Assembly (NCBI GenBank): GCA_046263155.1
Contig: JBHELF010000160.1
Span: forward strand, 1 to 64,000
DNA length: 64,000 nucleotides
Origin: DATADF01 sp046263155
Lineage (GTDB): Bacteria > Actinomycetota > CADDZG01 > WHSQ01
Direction of reading: 5' to 3'
Positions 24,230 through 33,525 of the stretch are shown piece by piece; the stretch's first letter is position 1; every line of letters starts with the position of its first letter. The position numbers and the translations under genes were made by a program. The notes beneath the pieces are model-generated. The model was not told the DNA's origin. It ran no database searches and saw nothing but the letters and a program-made list of their open reading frames with translations.

Positions 24230-25063
24230 ATGGGCAATCTCGCTCTCGACACGCAGATCACCGGGGCCAACGGCGCCTACCGAGCGCAGCTGTCTCCCGA
24301 GTGGTCGTTTTGGGAATTGAACGGGGGCTACGTATCTTTGGTCGCGCTGCGGGCAGCAGGCGCCGAGAGTCCCTTACCGCGTCCCGCGGCGTTCTACTGC
24401 CACTACTTGAAGGCCGCCAAGCCCGGCGAAGTCGAGATAGCCGTGCAGACGTTACGCGTGAGCAAGCGAACACACTCTCTTCGGGTGTCGCTTACTCAAA
24501 GCGATCAGCTCGTGATGGAGGCACTCGTTTGGGTAGTGGATGACGAGCTGCCCGGTGTGTCACACGATCTCGCCATCATGCCTGAAGTTCCGGGACCCGA
24601 CGGGCTCCGCTCCCAAGAAGAGATCCACGCCGGCGAACAAGCGCCATTTCCGTTTTGGAACAATATCGAGCAGCGTCCCGTAACTTGGCAGGGCCGCTGG
24701 GACGAGCGGCCCAAGCAGCATCCCCTATGGCGTTCGTGGCAACGATTCCGACCCCAGGCCACCTTCGACGATCCGTATGTCGAAGCCGGGCGGGCCATGA
24801 TCCTCATCGACACGATGCTTTATCCCGCGGCTGCTCTGGCGCACAGCGGCGTCATGCCCTTCGTGGCCCCCAGCATGGATCTCGCCGTTCGCTTCCACCA
24901 GTTCTCACCCCGGTCGGAATGGCTCCTGTCCTCGACGGAATCGCCGATAGCCGCCGAGGGCCTGATCGGTGGCTACGCCGCAGTCTGGTCGCCCGACGGG
25001 CGTCTGCTTGCCACGGGTGGGCAGCAGATGATCGTCCAGATGGTGAGCGAACAACCCACCTAG
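24230..25063 (+). CDS. acyl-CoA thioesterase, double-hotdog (TesB-like)
   Basis: This 277-residue protein has two hotdog halves. The first has ELNGGYVSLVALRAAGAE and FYCHYLKAAKPGEVEI. The second has FVAPSMDLAVRFHQ and SESPIAAEGLIGGYAAVWSPDGRLLATG. This is the arrangement of TesB/acyl-CoA thioesterase II-like enzymes, which hydrolyse acyl-CoA thioesters. The start is ATG 24230, 77 bp from the divergent small gene. Confidence 0.88.
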   Translation: MGNLALDTQITGANGAYRAQLSPEWSFWELNGGYVSLVALRAAGAESPLPRPAAFYCHYLKAAKPGEVEIAVQTLRVSKRTHSLRVSLTQSDQLVMEALVWVVDDELPGVSHDLAIMPEVPGPDGLRSQEEIHAGEQAPFPFWNNIEQRPVTWQGRWDERPKQHPLWRSWQRFRPQATFDDPYVEAGRAMILIDTMLYPAAALAHSGVMPFVAPSMDLAVRFHQFSPRSEWLLSSTESPIAAEGLIGGYAAVWSPDGRLLATGGQQMIVQMVSEQPT

Positions 25064-25125
25064 CCATCCCAGGACAGTCCCTCTATCCTGTAACGATCAT
25101 CCGATCTCCATCTGGGGAGGAAGCG

Positions 25126-25389
25126 GTGGCATCACGAGGATTCAATGCATTCACCGTTATCGCAGGCGCGGTGCTGGTCGGTTTGGGCATCGTCTTTTTC
25201 TTGGCCGAAGCCGACGTCATCGAGATCAAGTTCCAGTATGTCGCTCCAGTCGTGCTTATCTTGATAGGCCTCCTCGTACTTTTTCGTGGGTTCCAGTCCG
25301 GAGCAACGTGGCGCAAGGAGGAGGCCGATGATGACGGCACCTTCGCCAGTATGCGACCGCGCAGGCCGACACGCTCCGACGCTCCGTAA
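25126..25389 (+). CDS. small two-helix membrane protein
   Basis: This protein has 87 residues from GTG 25126, with GGGGAGG just upstream. Two hydrophobic helices (TVIAGAVLVGLGIVFFLAE and VAPVVLILIGLLVLF) with a short polar link are followed by a charged C-terminal tail. It resembles the LiaF/LiaI-type small membrane proteins only in topology. It follows the thioesterase gene by 62 bp. Confidence 0.65.
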   Translation: MASRGFNAFTVIAGAVLVGLGIVFFLAEADVIEIKFQYVAPVVLILIGLLVLFRGFQSGATWRKEEADDDGTFASMRPRRPTRSDAP

Positions 25390-25443
25390 GCAAAAGCGAC
25401 TGCCACGAAGCCGACCGCGGTACCCAGTCAGTCCGACACAGCT

Positions 25444-25833
25444 TTGGGCTCGAGCCCCACTCCCGTTCAGGGAGACGAGGGTTCCTCCGCTGCGCCCACC
25501 CGCGAGGAGATACCCAACAAGCTTTGCCCTGAGTGCGGCCGCGGGATGTGGGCCGCGCGCCTGCCGCAAGTGGGCGCCTTATGGAGTTGCCCCGCCTGCT
25601 GCCTGAGCATTGACGACCGAGGCGCGCGCTATGAATGGCGCGAACCGCCTCGGCCCCAGCGCGTGGGAGCCGTGACTAAGGAAAAGAAGTACCGCAGCAA
25701 CGAGCCCTGCCCCCGCTGCCGTCAGGGGCTGTGGATCGTGGAAGTGCCCGACTACGGATCGCGTAAGCAGTGCGAGGACTGCAGGATCACGATCATGTTC
25801 GGAAACGCAATTCTGGAGTGGAGCAACCGCTAA
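25444..25833 (+). CDS. double zinc-ribbon protein
   Basis: This 129-residue protein has two similar zinc ribbons: CPECGRGMW...WSCPACC and CPRCRQGLW...KQCEDC, each with two CxxC knuckles. It could bind nucleic acid or a protein partner. The start is TTG 25444 and is uncertain, since no clear ribosome site is visible and the first 20 residues are polar. It converges on the next gene with no gap (stop at 25833, next gene's end at 25834). Confidence 0.7.
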   Translation: MGSSPTPVQGDEGSSAAPTREEIPNKLCPECGRGMWAARLPQVGALWSCPACCLSIDDRGARYEWREPPRPQRVGAVTKEKKYRSNEPCPRCRQGLWIVEVPDYGSRKQCEDCRITIMFGNAILEWSNR

Positions 25834-26340
25834 CTACTCGACGGTGAATTCACCGAGCATTCCGAGAAGGGCATGCGGCGCCTTCTCCTTCTTGGAGAAG
25901 ACGAAGCACACGTAGCCGTAGCGACCAGGGGTGAGATTCGCGCTGGCCGTCTTCTCCGAGGTCTCTCCTGCCTTGATCGGCGGGATCTCCGGGAGCTCCT
26001 TCTCGAGGAACTTTTCGACCTTCCTTTCGGGCAACTCAACGAGCTCGGCTATGGGAGGCGCGTCGTCAGTCAGCTTCGCCCAGATGAACATGTGCCTTTC
26101 CTTGCCTTCGTTAACCATTCGGAACGTGACCTCGCCGGCAGGCAGAGTCGTTGGGATGTCCAGGAACGAGAAATCGACTGCGCGAATGAGAATCTCCCCG
26201 CCTGGTTCGAGAGCGGGGCTCGTCTCCGGCTGTTGCGCCGGTTCGGCTGTGTCATCGTCTCCGCCCCCACACGCGACGCCCAGGCTCAGCAAGGCAACGG
26301 CGGCAAGCGCCAATGAGATGGACCGTGTGCGAAGCAACAT
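25834..26340 (-). CDS. cupredoxin-like lipoprotein
   Basis: This 168-residue protein starts at ATG 26340 (GGAGGGA upstream). The lipobox LLSLGVAC predicts a lipid anchor. The mature part resembles a cupredoxin fold (GEILIRAVDFSFLDIP, LPAGEVTFRMVNEGKERHMFIW, LTPGRYGYVCFV), but the usual Cys-His-Met copper set is incomplete: one His (HMF) and one Cys (VCF) are visible. Copper binding is therefore doubtful. Confidence 0.75.
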   Translation of the reverse strand: MLLRTRSISLALAAVALLSLGVACGGGDDDTAEPAQQPETSPALEPGGEILIRAVDFSFLDIPTTLPAGEVTFRMVNEGKERHMFIWAKLTDDAPPIAELVELPERKVEKFLEKELPEIPPIKAGETSEKTASANLTPGRYGYVCFVFSKKEKAPHALLGMLGEFTVE

Positions 26341-26426
26341 GATTGAACTCCCTCCGGTTGAGAACAAGCCGGCACTGTATCCGGCCCTGAGAGATCCTCT
26401 CGCGAGGTTCCCTGCCTGCGGAGGGG

Positions 26427-28073
26427 TCAAACCGCGATCGCTAGATCTCGTGCTCCGTGAATTTCCGCCTCTCGGGGGCTGTCGGTCTGCCAGGGCTCGA
26501 ACAGGTTCTGGATTTCGCGAGCCGGCAGCGGGGGAGAGAAGAGGAAGCCCTGCGCCAGGAAGCATCCCATCTCGCGTAGCTTGCTGAGTTGCACATGCGT
26601 CTCGACGCCCTCCGCAACCACTTGAAGGTTCAAGCTGTCCCCGATTTGCACCATTGCATGTGTCAGGGCGCCGTCCTGTAGAGGATCCCTCAGAGGTGAC
26701 ACGAAGGCCCGGTCGATCTTGAGGATGTCGACGGGAAAGCGGCGTAGATAGCTGAGCGACGAATAGCCGGTTCCGAAATCGTCGACCGCAAGCCGAACTC
26801 CGAGATTCTTCAGCTCCAGGAGACTGTGTGTCTCCGAACCATCGACCAGAACGCTTTCAGTGATCTCAATGACGAGGGCCTGTGGCGGAAGACCCTCGCG
26901 CCGAAGGATGGCCTCCACCTCGTTCACGATCGCCGTGTCTCGGAGGCTGCGGCCTGAGAGGTTGACGTTCACGGTTCTGGGAGCGCGCTCGCCGTAACGC
27001 GTCTGCCACTCACGCAACGTGCAGCAGGCCTGCTCCATCACAAGGCGATCGATCTGTCGGATGAGACCGGTCTCCTCGGCAATGGGCACGAACTCAGCGG
27101 GCGAGACGACGCCGCGCGCGGGATTAGTCCAGCGCGCCAGCGCCTCAACAGATGACATGCGGCCGTTTCGAAGGTCAATGACCGGTTGATAGTGCACGTT
27201 GAGTTCGCGCCGCTCGACGGCATGTGTCAGCGCCGAGGTGAGATCGAGTCGGCCGACCATGGCGTTCTGCATCTCCGGCTCGTAGAGGTCGAAGCGGCCC
27301 TTCCCACGTCCTTTGGCGCCATACATTGCAAGATCAGCGCGCCGGGACAGGGCGTCCGCAGAATCGATGCCCGCTTGGCCGATGGCTATGCCGACACTCG
27401 CGTGGATGAAGACTTCCCGTTCCTGCACATCGATCGGGAGCTCCATCGCCGCCACGATTCGCTCCGCTACCTGTGTCGCATCCTCATCGGTCGCGATGTC
27501 TTCGAGAAGAATCCCAAACTCATCGCCTCCAAGGCGGGCGATGGTGTCGGCTGGCCGCAGCGAATCACTCAGACGTCGAGCTGCCACTATCAAGACCGCA
27601 TCGCCGGCGGCATGACCGAGCGTGTCGTTGACGAGTTTGAAGTCATCGAGATCGACAAAGAGAACCGCCACCTTCACGCCGTTGCGCGCCCCGCGGTCTA
27701 CTGCGTGCTCTATGCGATCCGCAAAAAGAGCTCGGTTGGCTAGACCCGTCAAAGAGTCGTGAAACGCCTCGTGCTCGAGTCTGGAAGCAGTTTCCGCCAA
27801 CTGCGCAGAGATTCGGACAAGCTGTTCCTGCGCTAGTTCGTTAAATCGCCACGCCGCGATTGACACGGCGCACGAGCCGAGGATGAATGCACCGTGGATC
27901 GATGCCCCAAAAGCGATCACCAGAGGGACATGGACTAAGACAAGGCCTACGAGCACCCGGTGACGCGCTTCCCACGCCGCGCTCTCAACCGAGTTGCCTC
28001 GGGGCAGCAGGCCCTTGAACCGGCGGAGGGATCGGCTGACTCTCATCTTGCTGGTATATGGCGGAGGAGGCAT
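26427..28073 (-). CDS. GGDEF-EAL protein (cyclic di-GMP turnover)
   Basis: This 548-residue protein has an N-terminal membrane segment (VLVGLVLVHVPLVIAFGAS), a GGDEF domain with intact RLGGDEFGIL, and an EAL domain with SSVEALARW, DDFGTGYSSLSYLRRFPVDI and EGVET. Both the cyclase (GGDEF) and phosphodiesterase (EAL, with EGVET) signatures are present, so it may make and break c-di-GMP. The start is uncertain (ATG 28073 or 28046; neither has a good ribosome site). It shows that c-di-GMP signalling operates in this organism. Confidence 0.93.
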   Translation of the reverse strand: MPPPPYTSKMRVSRSLRRFKGLLPRGNSVESAAWEARHRVLVGLVLVHVPLVIAFGASIHGAFILGSCAVSIAAWRFNELAQEQLVRISAQLAETASRLEHEAFHDSLTGLANRALFADRIEHAVDRGARNGVKVAVLFVDLDDFKLVNDTLGHAAGDAVLIVAARRLSDSLRPADTIARLGGDEFGILLEDIATDEDATQVAERIVAAMELPIDVQEREVFIHASVGIAIGQAGIDSADALSRRADLAMYGAKGRGKGRFDLYEPEMQNAMVGRLDLTSALTHAVERRELNVHYQPVIDLRNGRMSSVEALARWTNPARGVVSPAEFVPIAEETGLIRQIDRLVMEQACCTLREWQTRYGERAPRTVNVNLSGRSLRDTAIVNEVEAILRREGLPPQALVIEITESVLVDGSETHSLLELKNLGVRLAVDDFGTGYSSLSYLRRFPVDILKIDRAFVSPLRDPLQDGALTHAMVQIGDSLNLQVVAEGVETHVQLSKLREMGCFLAQGFLFSPPLPAREIQNLFEPWQTDSPREAEIHGARDLAIAV

Positions 28074-28197
28074 GCCGCGGAATGGCCCGTGGTGAGGGTC
28101 TTATCTAGTCCCTCCGGACCGGGCCGGAAGGGGAACAAGCAAGCTCCGGCGAATCCCAGCCAGGTACTCGAGTTCCGATAACAACTTCCTCTCGGAG

Positions 28198-28605
28198 ATG
28201 AACGTCGTGACGTGGACACAGCCGGCGAACTCCGCGGAGGAGCCGCCCCGACATCAACTCTCGCGTCTAGCTCGGTTTCTCGGTTGGACCGGCGTCATCG
28301 TCGGCGCGGCCATCGCCTCCGCGCTGACCGCGATCTGCACTTTCAACGGCGGCGCGCTGGATCCTGAGTGGGCGGAATGTCTGTTTCCCATCACCCTGGC
28401 GGTGATCCCTCATGCGACCGCTCTGCTGGGCCTGCTGCGACAGGAGTGGGGGTTGTTTCTCCTTACCTTGGCGGGTGTGATCACCATAGCCTTTGGCTTC
28501 TTTGCCTTTCTTATCGTGGCCATGCTGCCTGCCCTCTTTTACCTTGGCGCAGCGGTCGCGGGGCAACGATCTGGCAGGAGCGCCGCAAGAAGAGCGGAAC
28601 CTTAA
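28198..28605 (+). CDS. small membrane protein, unknown
   Basis: This 135-residue protein starts at ATG 28198. Three hydrophobic segments (WTGVIVGAAIASALTAICTF, FPITLAVIPHATALLGLL, FLLTLAGVITIAFGFFAFLIV) follow a short polar N-terminus, and the C-terminus is basic. It is divergent from the GGDEF-EAL gene across 124 bp, so the two may share a regulatory region. Confidence 0.65.
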   Translation: MNVVTWTQPANSAEEPPRHQLSRLARFLGWTGVIVGAAIASALTAICTFNGGALDPEWAECLFPITLAVIPHATALLGLLRQEWGLFLLTLAGVITIAFGFFAFLIVAMLPALFYLGAAVAGQRSGRSAARRAEP

Positions 28606-28641
28606 GTAGCTAAGCGCATTCAAGTTTGTCTGGGAGGATTG

Positions 28642-30258
28642 GTGCGGACGCGAGCTCTATTGGGATTGATCGCCCTTGTCGGGGCGAGCTCTGTTTACCC
28701 CTCGCAGTCAATGGCGCGCGAGCAAGGTCCTTCGCCCAGCGTCGTCGAGGAGTATCGCGTTCCGACAGAGTGGGGAACGATCTACGGATGGGTGGAACGG
28801 CCGTCCGGGCCGAAGAAGGTGCCGGTCATCCTCACCTACTCGCCGTATGCCGCGATCAGCAGTCCCGCTCCGGGCGAGGAGGCGGGCAACGCTTCGCCCA
28901 CCGATATCTACGTGCCTGAAGGGTATGCGAGGGCCTTCTTCCACCTTGTCGGCACGGGAAACTCAGCGGGCTGCTACGACTACGGCGGATTTCGTGAACG
29001 GAAGACGGCCTTCGACGTGGTCGAGTTCCTCGGCGAGCAATCTTGGTCCAACGGGCGCGTGGGAATGATCGGGACTTCGTACGACGGGACGACGCAATGG
29101 GCCGCCGCCGTGGAAACCCCTCCGCACCTCGTGACGATCATTCCTCAGGTCGCCATCTCGCGCTGGTATGACTACACCTACGGGCAGGGGGTCCGTTTCT
29201 TTTCGGGCTTCGGAACCCCGCTGTTGTTCGACATTGGCTTCAACCAGATTCCGATTCCGACCTTCACTCCGACTGATCCTTCAATGGCAGAGGCCCTGGT
29301 TGACAGCATCCGACCGTGCGAGACCTTGTATCACCAACAGCGCGGCTTTCTTCCAGATCCCGTTTACGACGGTTTCTGGGCGGAGCGCGACTACCGCGTC
29401 CGCGCGGCCAACATTCGGGTGAGCGTTCTGTTGGAGGGAAGTTGGGCCGATACGAACGTCCATCCCATCAACAGCATTGAGATGTGGAAATTGCTCCCGA
29501 AGAAGGTGGAGGCCCGCCTGGTGATGTCACAACAGGGTCACAACCGCGCGGACCTTCCCGATTCGCCGGAGGTTCGGCTGGCCTGGTTCGATTACTGGCT
29601 GAAGGGCGAGAAAAACGACATTCTCAAGAGACTGCCGACGGTGACGAGCCGACTCAACAATCTACAGACGGTCAACTACGACAAATGGCCGCCGCGCGGG
29701 ACACGCAAAGTCAGGCTGCCGCTTCTCGATGACACGGTCCCCAATACTCTCGAGCTAGGTAATGGCGACAGCCAGGAGTGGAACGACTTCGACCCCCTGT
29801 TGACCGAGGAGGATGTGCTTGCGAATCGAGCCCCCAGCACCTCGGTCCTCTTCTTCGGGCGACCTCTCGAGGAACCCCTCCATATAGCCGGCTCCACGCG
29901 GTTGAAGGCCTGGCTGACGACGAATATGGAGTCCACACATCTAACGCCTGTTCTCTTCGATGAGGACCCCAATGGAGACCGCACCGTGATTACTCGCGGT
30001 CTACTCAACTCGCGGAATCGGGAGTCGATCGGTGACTCGTTACCGCTTCCATTGGGCGTCCCGTGGGGCGGAGTCGTGCGCTTCCAGCCGACCGACTACG
30101 TGTTACCCGTCGGCCATCGGCTCGGCCTGGCGATCATGTCGATGAATCGGGCGGAAGCGCTATACCCGGATGAGACGAGGGCTACAAACGAGATAGAGCT
30201 CAAGGGACGCTCGGCGCTGATACTCACCGTCATCGGGGCCGACTCGAAGCTCTGGTGA
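28642..30258 (+). CDS. CocE/NonD-type serine hydrolase (X-Pro dipeptidyl-peptidase family)
   Basis: This protein has 538 residues from GTG 28642 (GGGAGG 4 nt upstream). A signal peptide ends near QSMA. The catalytic elbow is IGTSYDGTTQ, with Ser in the GxSYxG context of CocE/X-prolyl peptidases. Asp is probably in GSWADTNVHP and His in SQQGHNRADLP. The C-terminal half has a jelly-roll domain typical of the family. It probably hydrolyses an ester or amide outside the cell; the substrate is unknown. Confidence 0.88.
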   Translation: MRTRALLGLIALVGASSVYPSQSMAREQGPSPSVVEEYRVPTEWGTIYGWVERPSGPKKVPVILTYSPYAAISSPAPGEEAGNASPTDIYVPEGYARAFFHLVGTGNSAGCYDYGGFRERKTAFDVVEFLGEQSWSNGRVGMIGTSYDGTTQWAAAVETPPHLVTIIPQVAISRWYDYTYGQGVRFFSGFGTPLLFDIGFNQIPIPTFTPTDPSMAEALVDSIRPCETLYHQQRGFLPDPVYDGFWAERDYRVRAANIRVSVLLEGSWADTNVHPINSIEMWKLLPKKVEARLVMSQQGHNRADLPDSPEVRLAWFDYWLKGEKNDILKRLPTVTSRLNNLQTVNYDKWPPRGTRKVRLPLLDDTVPNTLELGNGDSQEWNDFDPLLTEEDVLANRAPSTSVLFFGRPLEEPLHIAGSTRLKAWLTTNMESTHLTPVLFDEDPNGDRTVITRGLLNSRNRESIGDSLPLPLGVPWGGVVRFQPTDYVLPVGHRLGLAIMSMNRAEALYPDETRATNEIELKGRSALILTVIGADSKLW

Positions 30259-30334
30259 CCACCCGCTTCCGGCAGGAAAGCTCGGGGACGCGGCAAATTC
30301 AGGCCCAGAGACTCCCACTAGGAAAGGTTTGATC

Positions 30335-30766
30335 ATGCGACGACTGCTGCTTTGTGCATCGGCAGTGGCTATTGCTCTTATCGCGGTTCCACAGCTTGCC
30401 GCCGCGCGTTCCGCAATGCAAAGCGGTACGTGGACCTATATGGACATCACTCCCGATCCGACGACGCTCCCGAATCCCGCAACGGAGCATTGCCACGGGA
30501 ATCTCCCGAGCGCCCCGATCGACGTGAACACCCAGCCGATCGAAGTGAAGAAGAAGCGGGCCACGCTCAGCCTGATCAGCCACAACATGCTGGACTGGGC
30601 GATGGAGATTCGTGACGCTAACGGCGACACCGTGACGGGGACCGATTCAGCGGACGCTCAGGCACCGGAGAACATGACGATTTCCTTGAAGAAGGGCAGC
30701 TACGAGGTCATTTACTGCAGCTTCGCCGGCGAGCCTCAGATTACGGTCGACTACACGCTGAAATAG
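30335..30766 (+). CDS. small secreted protein, unknown
   Basis: This 143-residue protein starts at ATG 30335 with AGGAAAGG upstream. A signal peptide ends AAARS. The mature part is beta-rich, with SGTWTYMDITPDP, a Cys pair (EHCHGN, IYCSF) and the closing QITVDYTLK, suggesting a compact disulfide-bonded beta sandwich. It lies 76 bp after the CocE gene. Function unknown. Confidence 0.75.
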   Translation: MRRLLLCASAVAIALIAVPQLAAARSAMQSGTWTYMDITPDPTTLPNPATEHCHGNLPSAPIDVNTQPIEVKKKRATLSLISHNMLDWAMEIRDANGDTVTGTDSADAQAPENMTISLKKGSYEVIYCSFAGEPQITVDYTLK

Positions 30767-30919
30767 CGTCCGCCCGGCCGGATCGCCGGACGTGAAGGCT
30801 CTCTAATCCTGGCTTAATCGCGCCTTCATCTCTCAGCCTCATGAAGAGATACAGCCGGAGCCGAGCGCCCCTTTTCCTAGAGTCCGGGGCAAACTACGAC
30901 AATGGTAGGAGGGCCTCTG

Positions 30920-31774
30920 ATGGAGGAGCGGGTCGGGCCGCGCGCGGGTATCCGTCTCCTCCGTGACCCACCTTTTGTCGTCTCCTTGGGCGTGATCCTT
31001 TTCCTGACCGTCGTTGCGCTGGCTCCCGGACTGTTCGGTGCGGGCGACCCTTTCGATTGTTCTCTCGATCGCTCACTAGAGCGACCGAGCCTTCAACATC
31101 CTTTTGGCTTCGATTTCCAGGGCTGCGACTACTACACGCTGGTGCTGCTGGGAGCTCGGTCCTCACTAGCTGTCGGCGCGGTCGTCGTCGCGGGGACGGC
31201 GTTGGTGGGAATCCTCGTCGGAAGTATCGCGGGGCTAAGGGAGGGGATATTCGATGCCCTCGTAGGCCGAATGGGCGACGCGGTGCTTGCCGTGCCCCTC
31301 ATTCTCGGGGGCTCCCTGATCCTGAGCTTTATCGACTCGCGCTCAGCCATCCACGTGATGTGGGTGCTGGTCGTCTTGGGATGGCCGCCGATGGCGCGTC
31401 TCGTCCGCGCCCAAGTAATGCGTACGAAGGGCGAGCCGTATGTGGAAGCGGCCCGGGCTCTGGGTGTGGGTGACGGTCGCCTGCTTCGGGTGCACCTGTT
31501 GCCAAATGTGTTGTGGCCCGTCGTGGTATTTGCCGCGAGCTATGTGGCCGTGGCGGTAACGGCCGAGGCTCTCCTCAGCTTCCTCGGCGTGGGGTTGGAG
31601 CTTCCGGCCATCTCCTGGGGTCTCATGCTCGCGGAGGCGCGCTTTCGCATCCTCCAATCTCCGCATCTTCTGATTCCGGCCGCGTTTTTGGCGGCGACGG
31701 TGACGGCATTCGTCTTCTTTGGCGAGGCTCTGAGGCGACTCCTTGATCCGCAGGAATCGGGGGCCTATAGATGA
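30920..31774 (+). CDS. ABC transporter permease, DppC/OppC-like
   Basis: This 284-residue permease of the peptide/nickel family has the EAA loop EPYVEAARALGVGDGRLLRVHLLPNV, which contacts the ATPase, and about six membrane helices. ATG 30920 follows AGGAGG; ATG 30902 lies inside the ribosome site and was rejected. The next gene, a DppB-like permease, overlaps it by 4 nt. The order C then B is unusual, and no substrate-binding or ATPase gene is adjacent. Confidence 0.88.
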   Translation: MEERVGPRAGIRLLRDPPFVVSLGVILFLTVVALAPGLFGAGDPFDCSLDRSLERPSLQHPFGFDFQGCDYYTLVLLGARSSLAVGAVVVAGTALVGILVGSIAGLREGIFDALVGRMGDAVLAVPLILGGSLILSFIDSRSAIHVMWVLVVLGWPPMARLVRAQVMRTKGEPYVEAARALGVGDGRLLRVHLLPNVLWPVVVFAASYVAVAVTAEALLSFLGVGLELPAISWGLMLAEARFRILQSPHLLIPAAFLAATVTAFVFFGEALRRLLDPQESGAYR

Positions 31775-32736
31775 GTCGTCTTATCCTGCGCCGCGCTCTC
31801 CAAGCTCTGGCGACTCTCCTATTGGTCACGTTCGTGATTCACGCCGGACTCGCATTGCTGCCGGGGGAGCCCTTGCGCGGCGTCTTCGGCCCGCGCCGTC
31901 CCGACCCGGAGGTATTCGCGGCGCTGCGAGAGATGTATCACCTCGATCTGCCCTGGCCCCTCCGGTACCTCAACTATCTGAGAGATCTGTTCACCGGCGA
32001 TTGGGGCAACACCATCCCCGGCGAGATTCGCGGGAATGCCTATGTGGGGCCGCCGGTAACCGATGTCGTGGGGGCCGCGGTTCCTGTGAGCATTCGCCTG
32101 ATCGTCCCGGCGTTGATCATCCAGATAGGGGCCGGGATCCTGGGTGGTGTGTATGCCGTCCGACGACGCGCAAACCGGCCCGGAGTTGCGGTCTACACCG
32201 GCGCCGTATTGCTTCTGGGAATTCCCGTCGTCGTCATCGCCTACTGGATGCAGATGCTCTTTGCCTGGAACCTCGATTGGTTTCCCACGGTCGGGCTTCA
32301 GGGATGGAGGGCTTATGTGCTCCCGGTCTTGAGCCTGGCCCTCGCGACCACGCCTCTGACGATCCTCCTCACCCGGTCGCAGCTACAGGACGTTCTCCTC
32401 TCCGGTTTCGTCAAACCGGCGCGCGCCCGAGCCCTGCCGGAACAGCGCATAGTGGGAGTTCACGCGTTGAGAGCCTCGCTGGGGCCAATCGCTACGTTCG
32501 TCGCGGCCAGCTTCGGTCAGCTGCTAACGGCTCTCGTAATCGTCGAGACGATCTTTCGCATCCCCGGTTACGGCCATCTCGTGTACGACGCCCTACTCGA
32601 TCGTGATCGCACTTTGTTGATTGCCCTCGTCGTTCTGTCGACGGCGGCGGTTTTGGTCGCCAACCTGATCGCCGACATAGTTCACATCGCGGCCGACCCC
32701 CGCCTCCGCGACCAGCCCGCAGCTCGTCCCGCGTAA
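31771..32736 (+). CDS. ABC transporter permease, DppB/OppB-like
   Basis: This 321-residue protein begins MSRLILRRALQALATLLLVT and has the FGPRRPDPEVFAALREMYHL region and an EAA-like loop (KPARARALPEQRIVGVHALR), as in DppB/OppB. The IFRIPGYGHLVYDALLDRD motif near the end is diagnostic. ATGA overlap with the upstream permease. It would pair with that protein and needs ATPases encoded elsewhere. Confidence 0.9.
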   Translation: MSRLILRRALQALATLLLVTFVIHAGLALLPGEPLRGVFGPRRPDPEVFAALREMYHLDLPWPLRYLNYLRDLFTGDWGNTIPGEIRGNAYVGPPVTDVVGAAVPVSIRLIVPALIIQIGAGILGGVYAVRRRANRPGVAVYTGAVLLLGIPVVVIAYWMQMLFAWNLDWFPTVGLQGWRAYVLPVLSLALATTPLTILLTRSQLQDVLLSGFVKPARARALPEQRIVGVHALRASLGPIATFVAASFGQLLTALVIVETIFRIPGYGHLVYDALLDRDRTLLIALVVLSTAAVLVANLIADIVHIAADPRLRDQPAARPA

Positions 32737-32782
32737 ACGATCTGTCGGCTCCGCCGCTCGATGAAAGCTTGGCTGCTTGCGC

Positions 32783-33418
32783 CTAAGGAGCGACGTACGG
32801 CTGGACGAACTGGCGCAGCAGCTTCTCGGGGTCCGCGTAGTCGATCTGAGTCTTTTCGCCTTCGTCAAAGAACGCGAACATCGGGCAATCTTGGATCTTC
32901 GGCTTCAGCTTCGTTGAGTCAATCTCCTCGCCACTCTGTGCCGCGTACAAAGTGGCGTCGTAGTCGGCATTGTGGAGATCGACCGAGAAGGTCTCGTCCG
33001 TCTCGTCGGATTCGTAGCCCTTACAGGTTTTTACGAAGGTTTCGTTCGTCCGATTGAGACAGGCCACGAGCTCGGTCATCTCGAGATCGGGAAACATCTT
33101 GACCCAGCCCTCGGGGAAGTCGAGGACCATCTCTGAGTACTCGGGGTCCGCCCCCTCAAAGGCGAGTATGGGGTGAATGGTTTTGGCTTTGGGGTCGTAT
33201 GCCGGTACTGCCGAGACCGTTCCGCGCGCGCAGACCTGCTCGAGATCGGTATTGAACAGCTCGACGGGCGGCGTATCGGCGGCCGGGGCCTCTCCACCGG
33301 CATCGGCGGAGGTGCCGTCGTCGGCGGAGTCACCGCCGCCGCAAGCGCTGAGTGCGACCACAGCCACGAGCGCGAGACCTAGCAGTCGCCTGACCAATGG
33401 ATTCCCGCTCGAGGGCAC
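32783..33418 (-). CDS. lipoprotein, unknown
   Basis: This 211-residue protein has a lipobox ALSACGGG and then an Asp/Ala-rich linker. The extracytoplasmic domain contains four Cys residues (QVCARG, ACLNR, TCKGYE, QDCPMF), probably two disulfides. The start is GTG 33418 and no ribosome site is obvious. No family is recognised. Confidence 0.7.
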   Translation of the reverse strand: MPSSGNPLVRRLLGLALVAVVALSACGGGDSADDGTSADAGGEAPAADTPPVELFNTDLEQVCARGTVSAVPAYDPKAKTIHPILAFEGADPEYSEMVLDFPEGWVKMFPDLEMTELVACLNRTNETFVKTCKGYESDETDETFSVDLHNADYDATLYAAQSGEEIDSTKLKPKIQDCPMFAFFDEGEKTQIDYADPEKLLRQFVQPYVAP

Positions 33419-33525
33419 CTTCGGAGGGTAGGTATGCCGAGATACGAAGTCAAGGCATGGTGCTTATCTTCCATTTCAAAGTCTTCAAGATGACTAAAGA
33501 CCCTGCCTGATCGGCTTTGCGGTAC

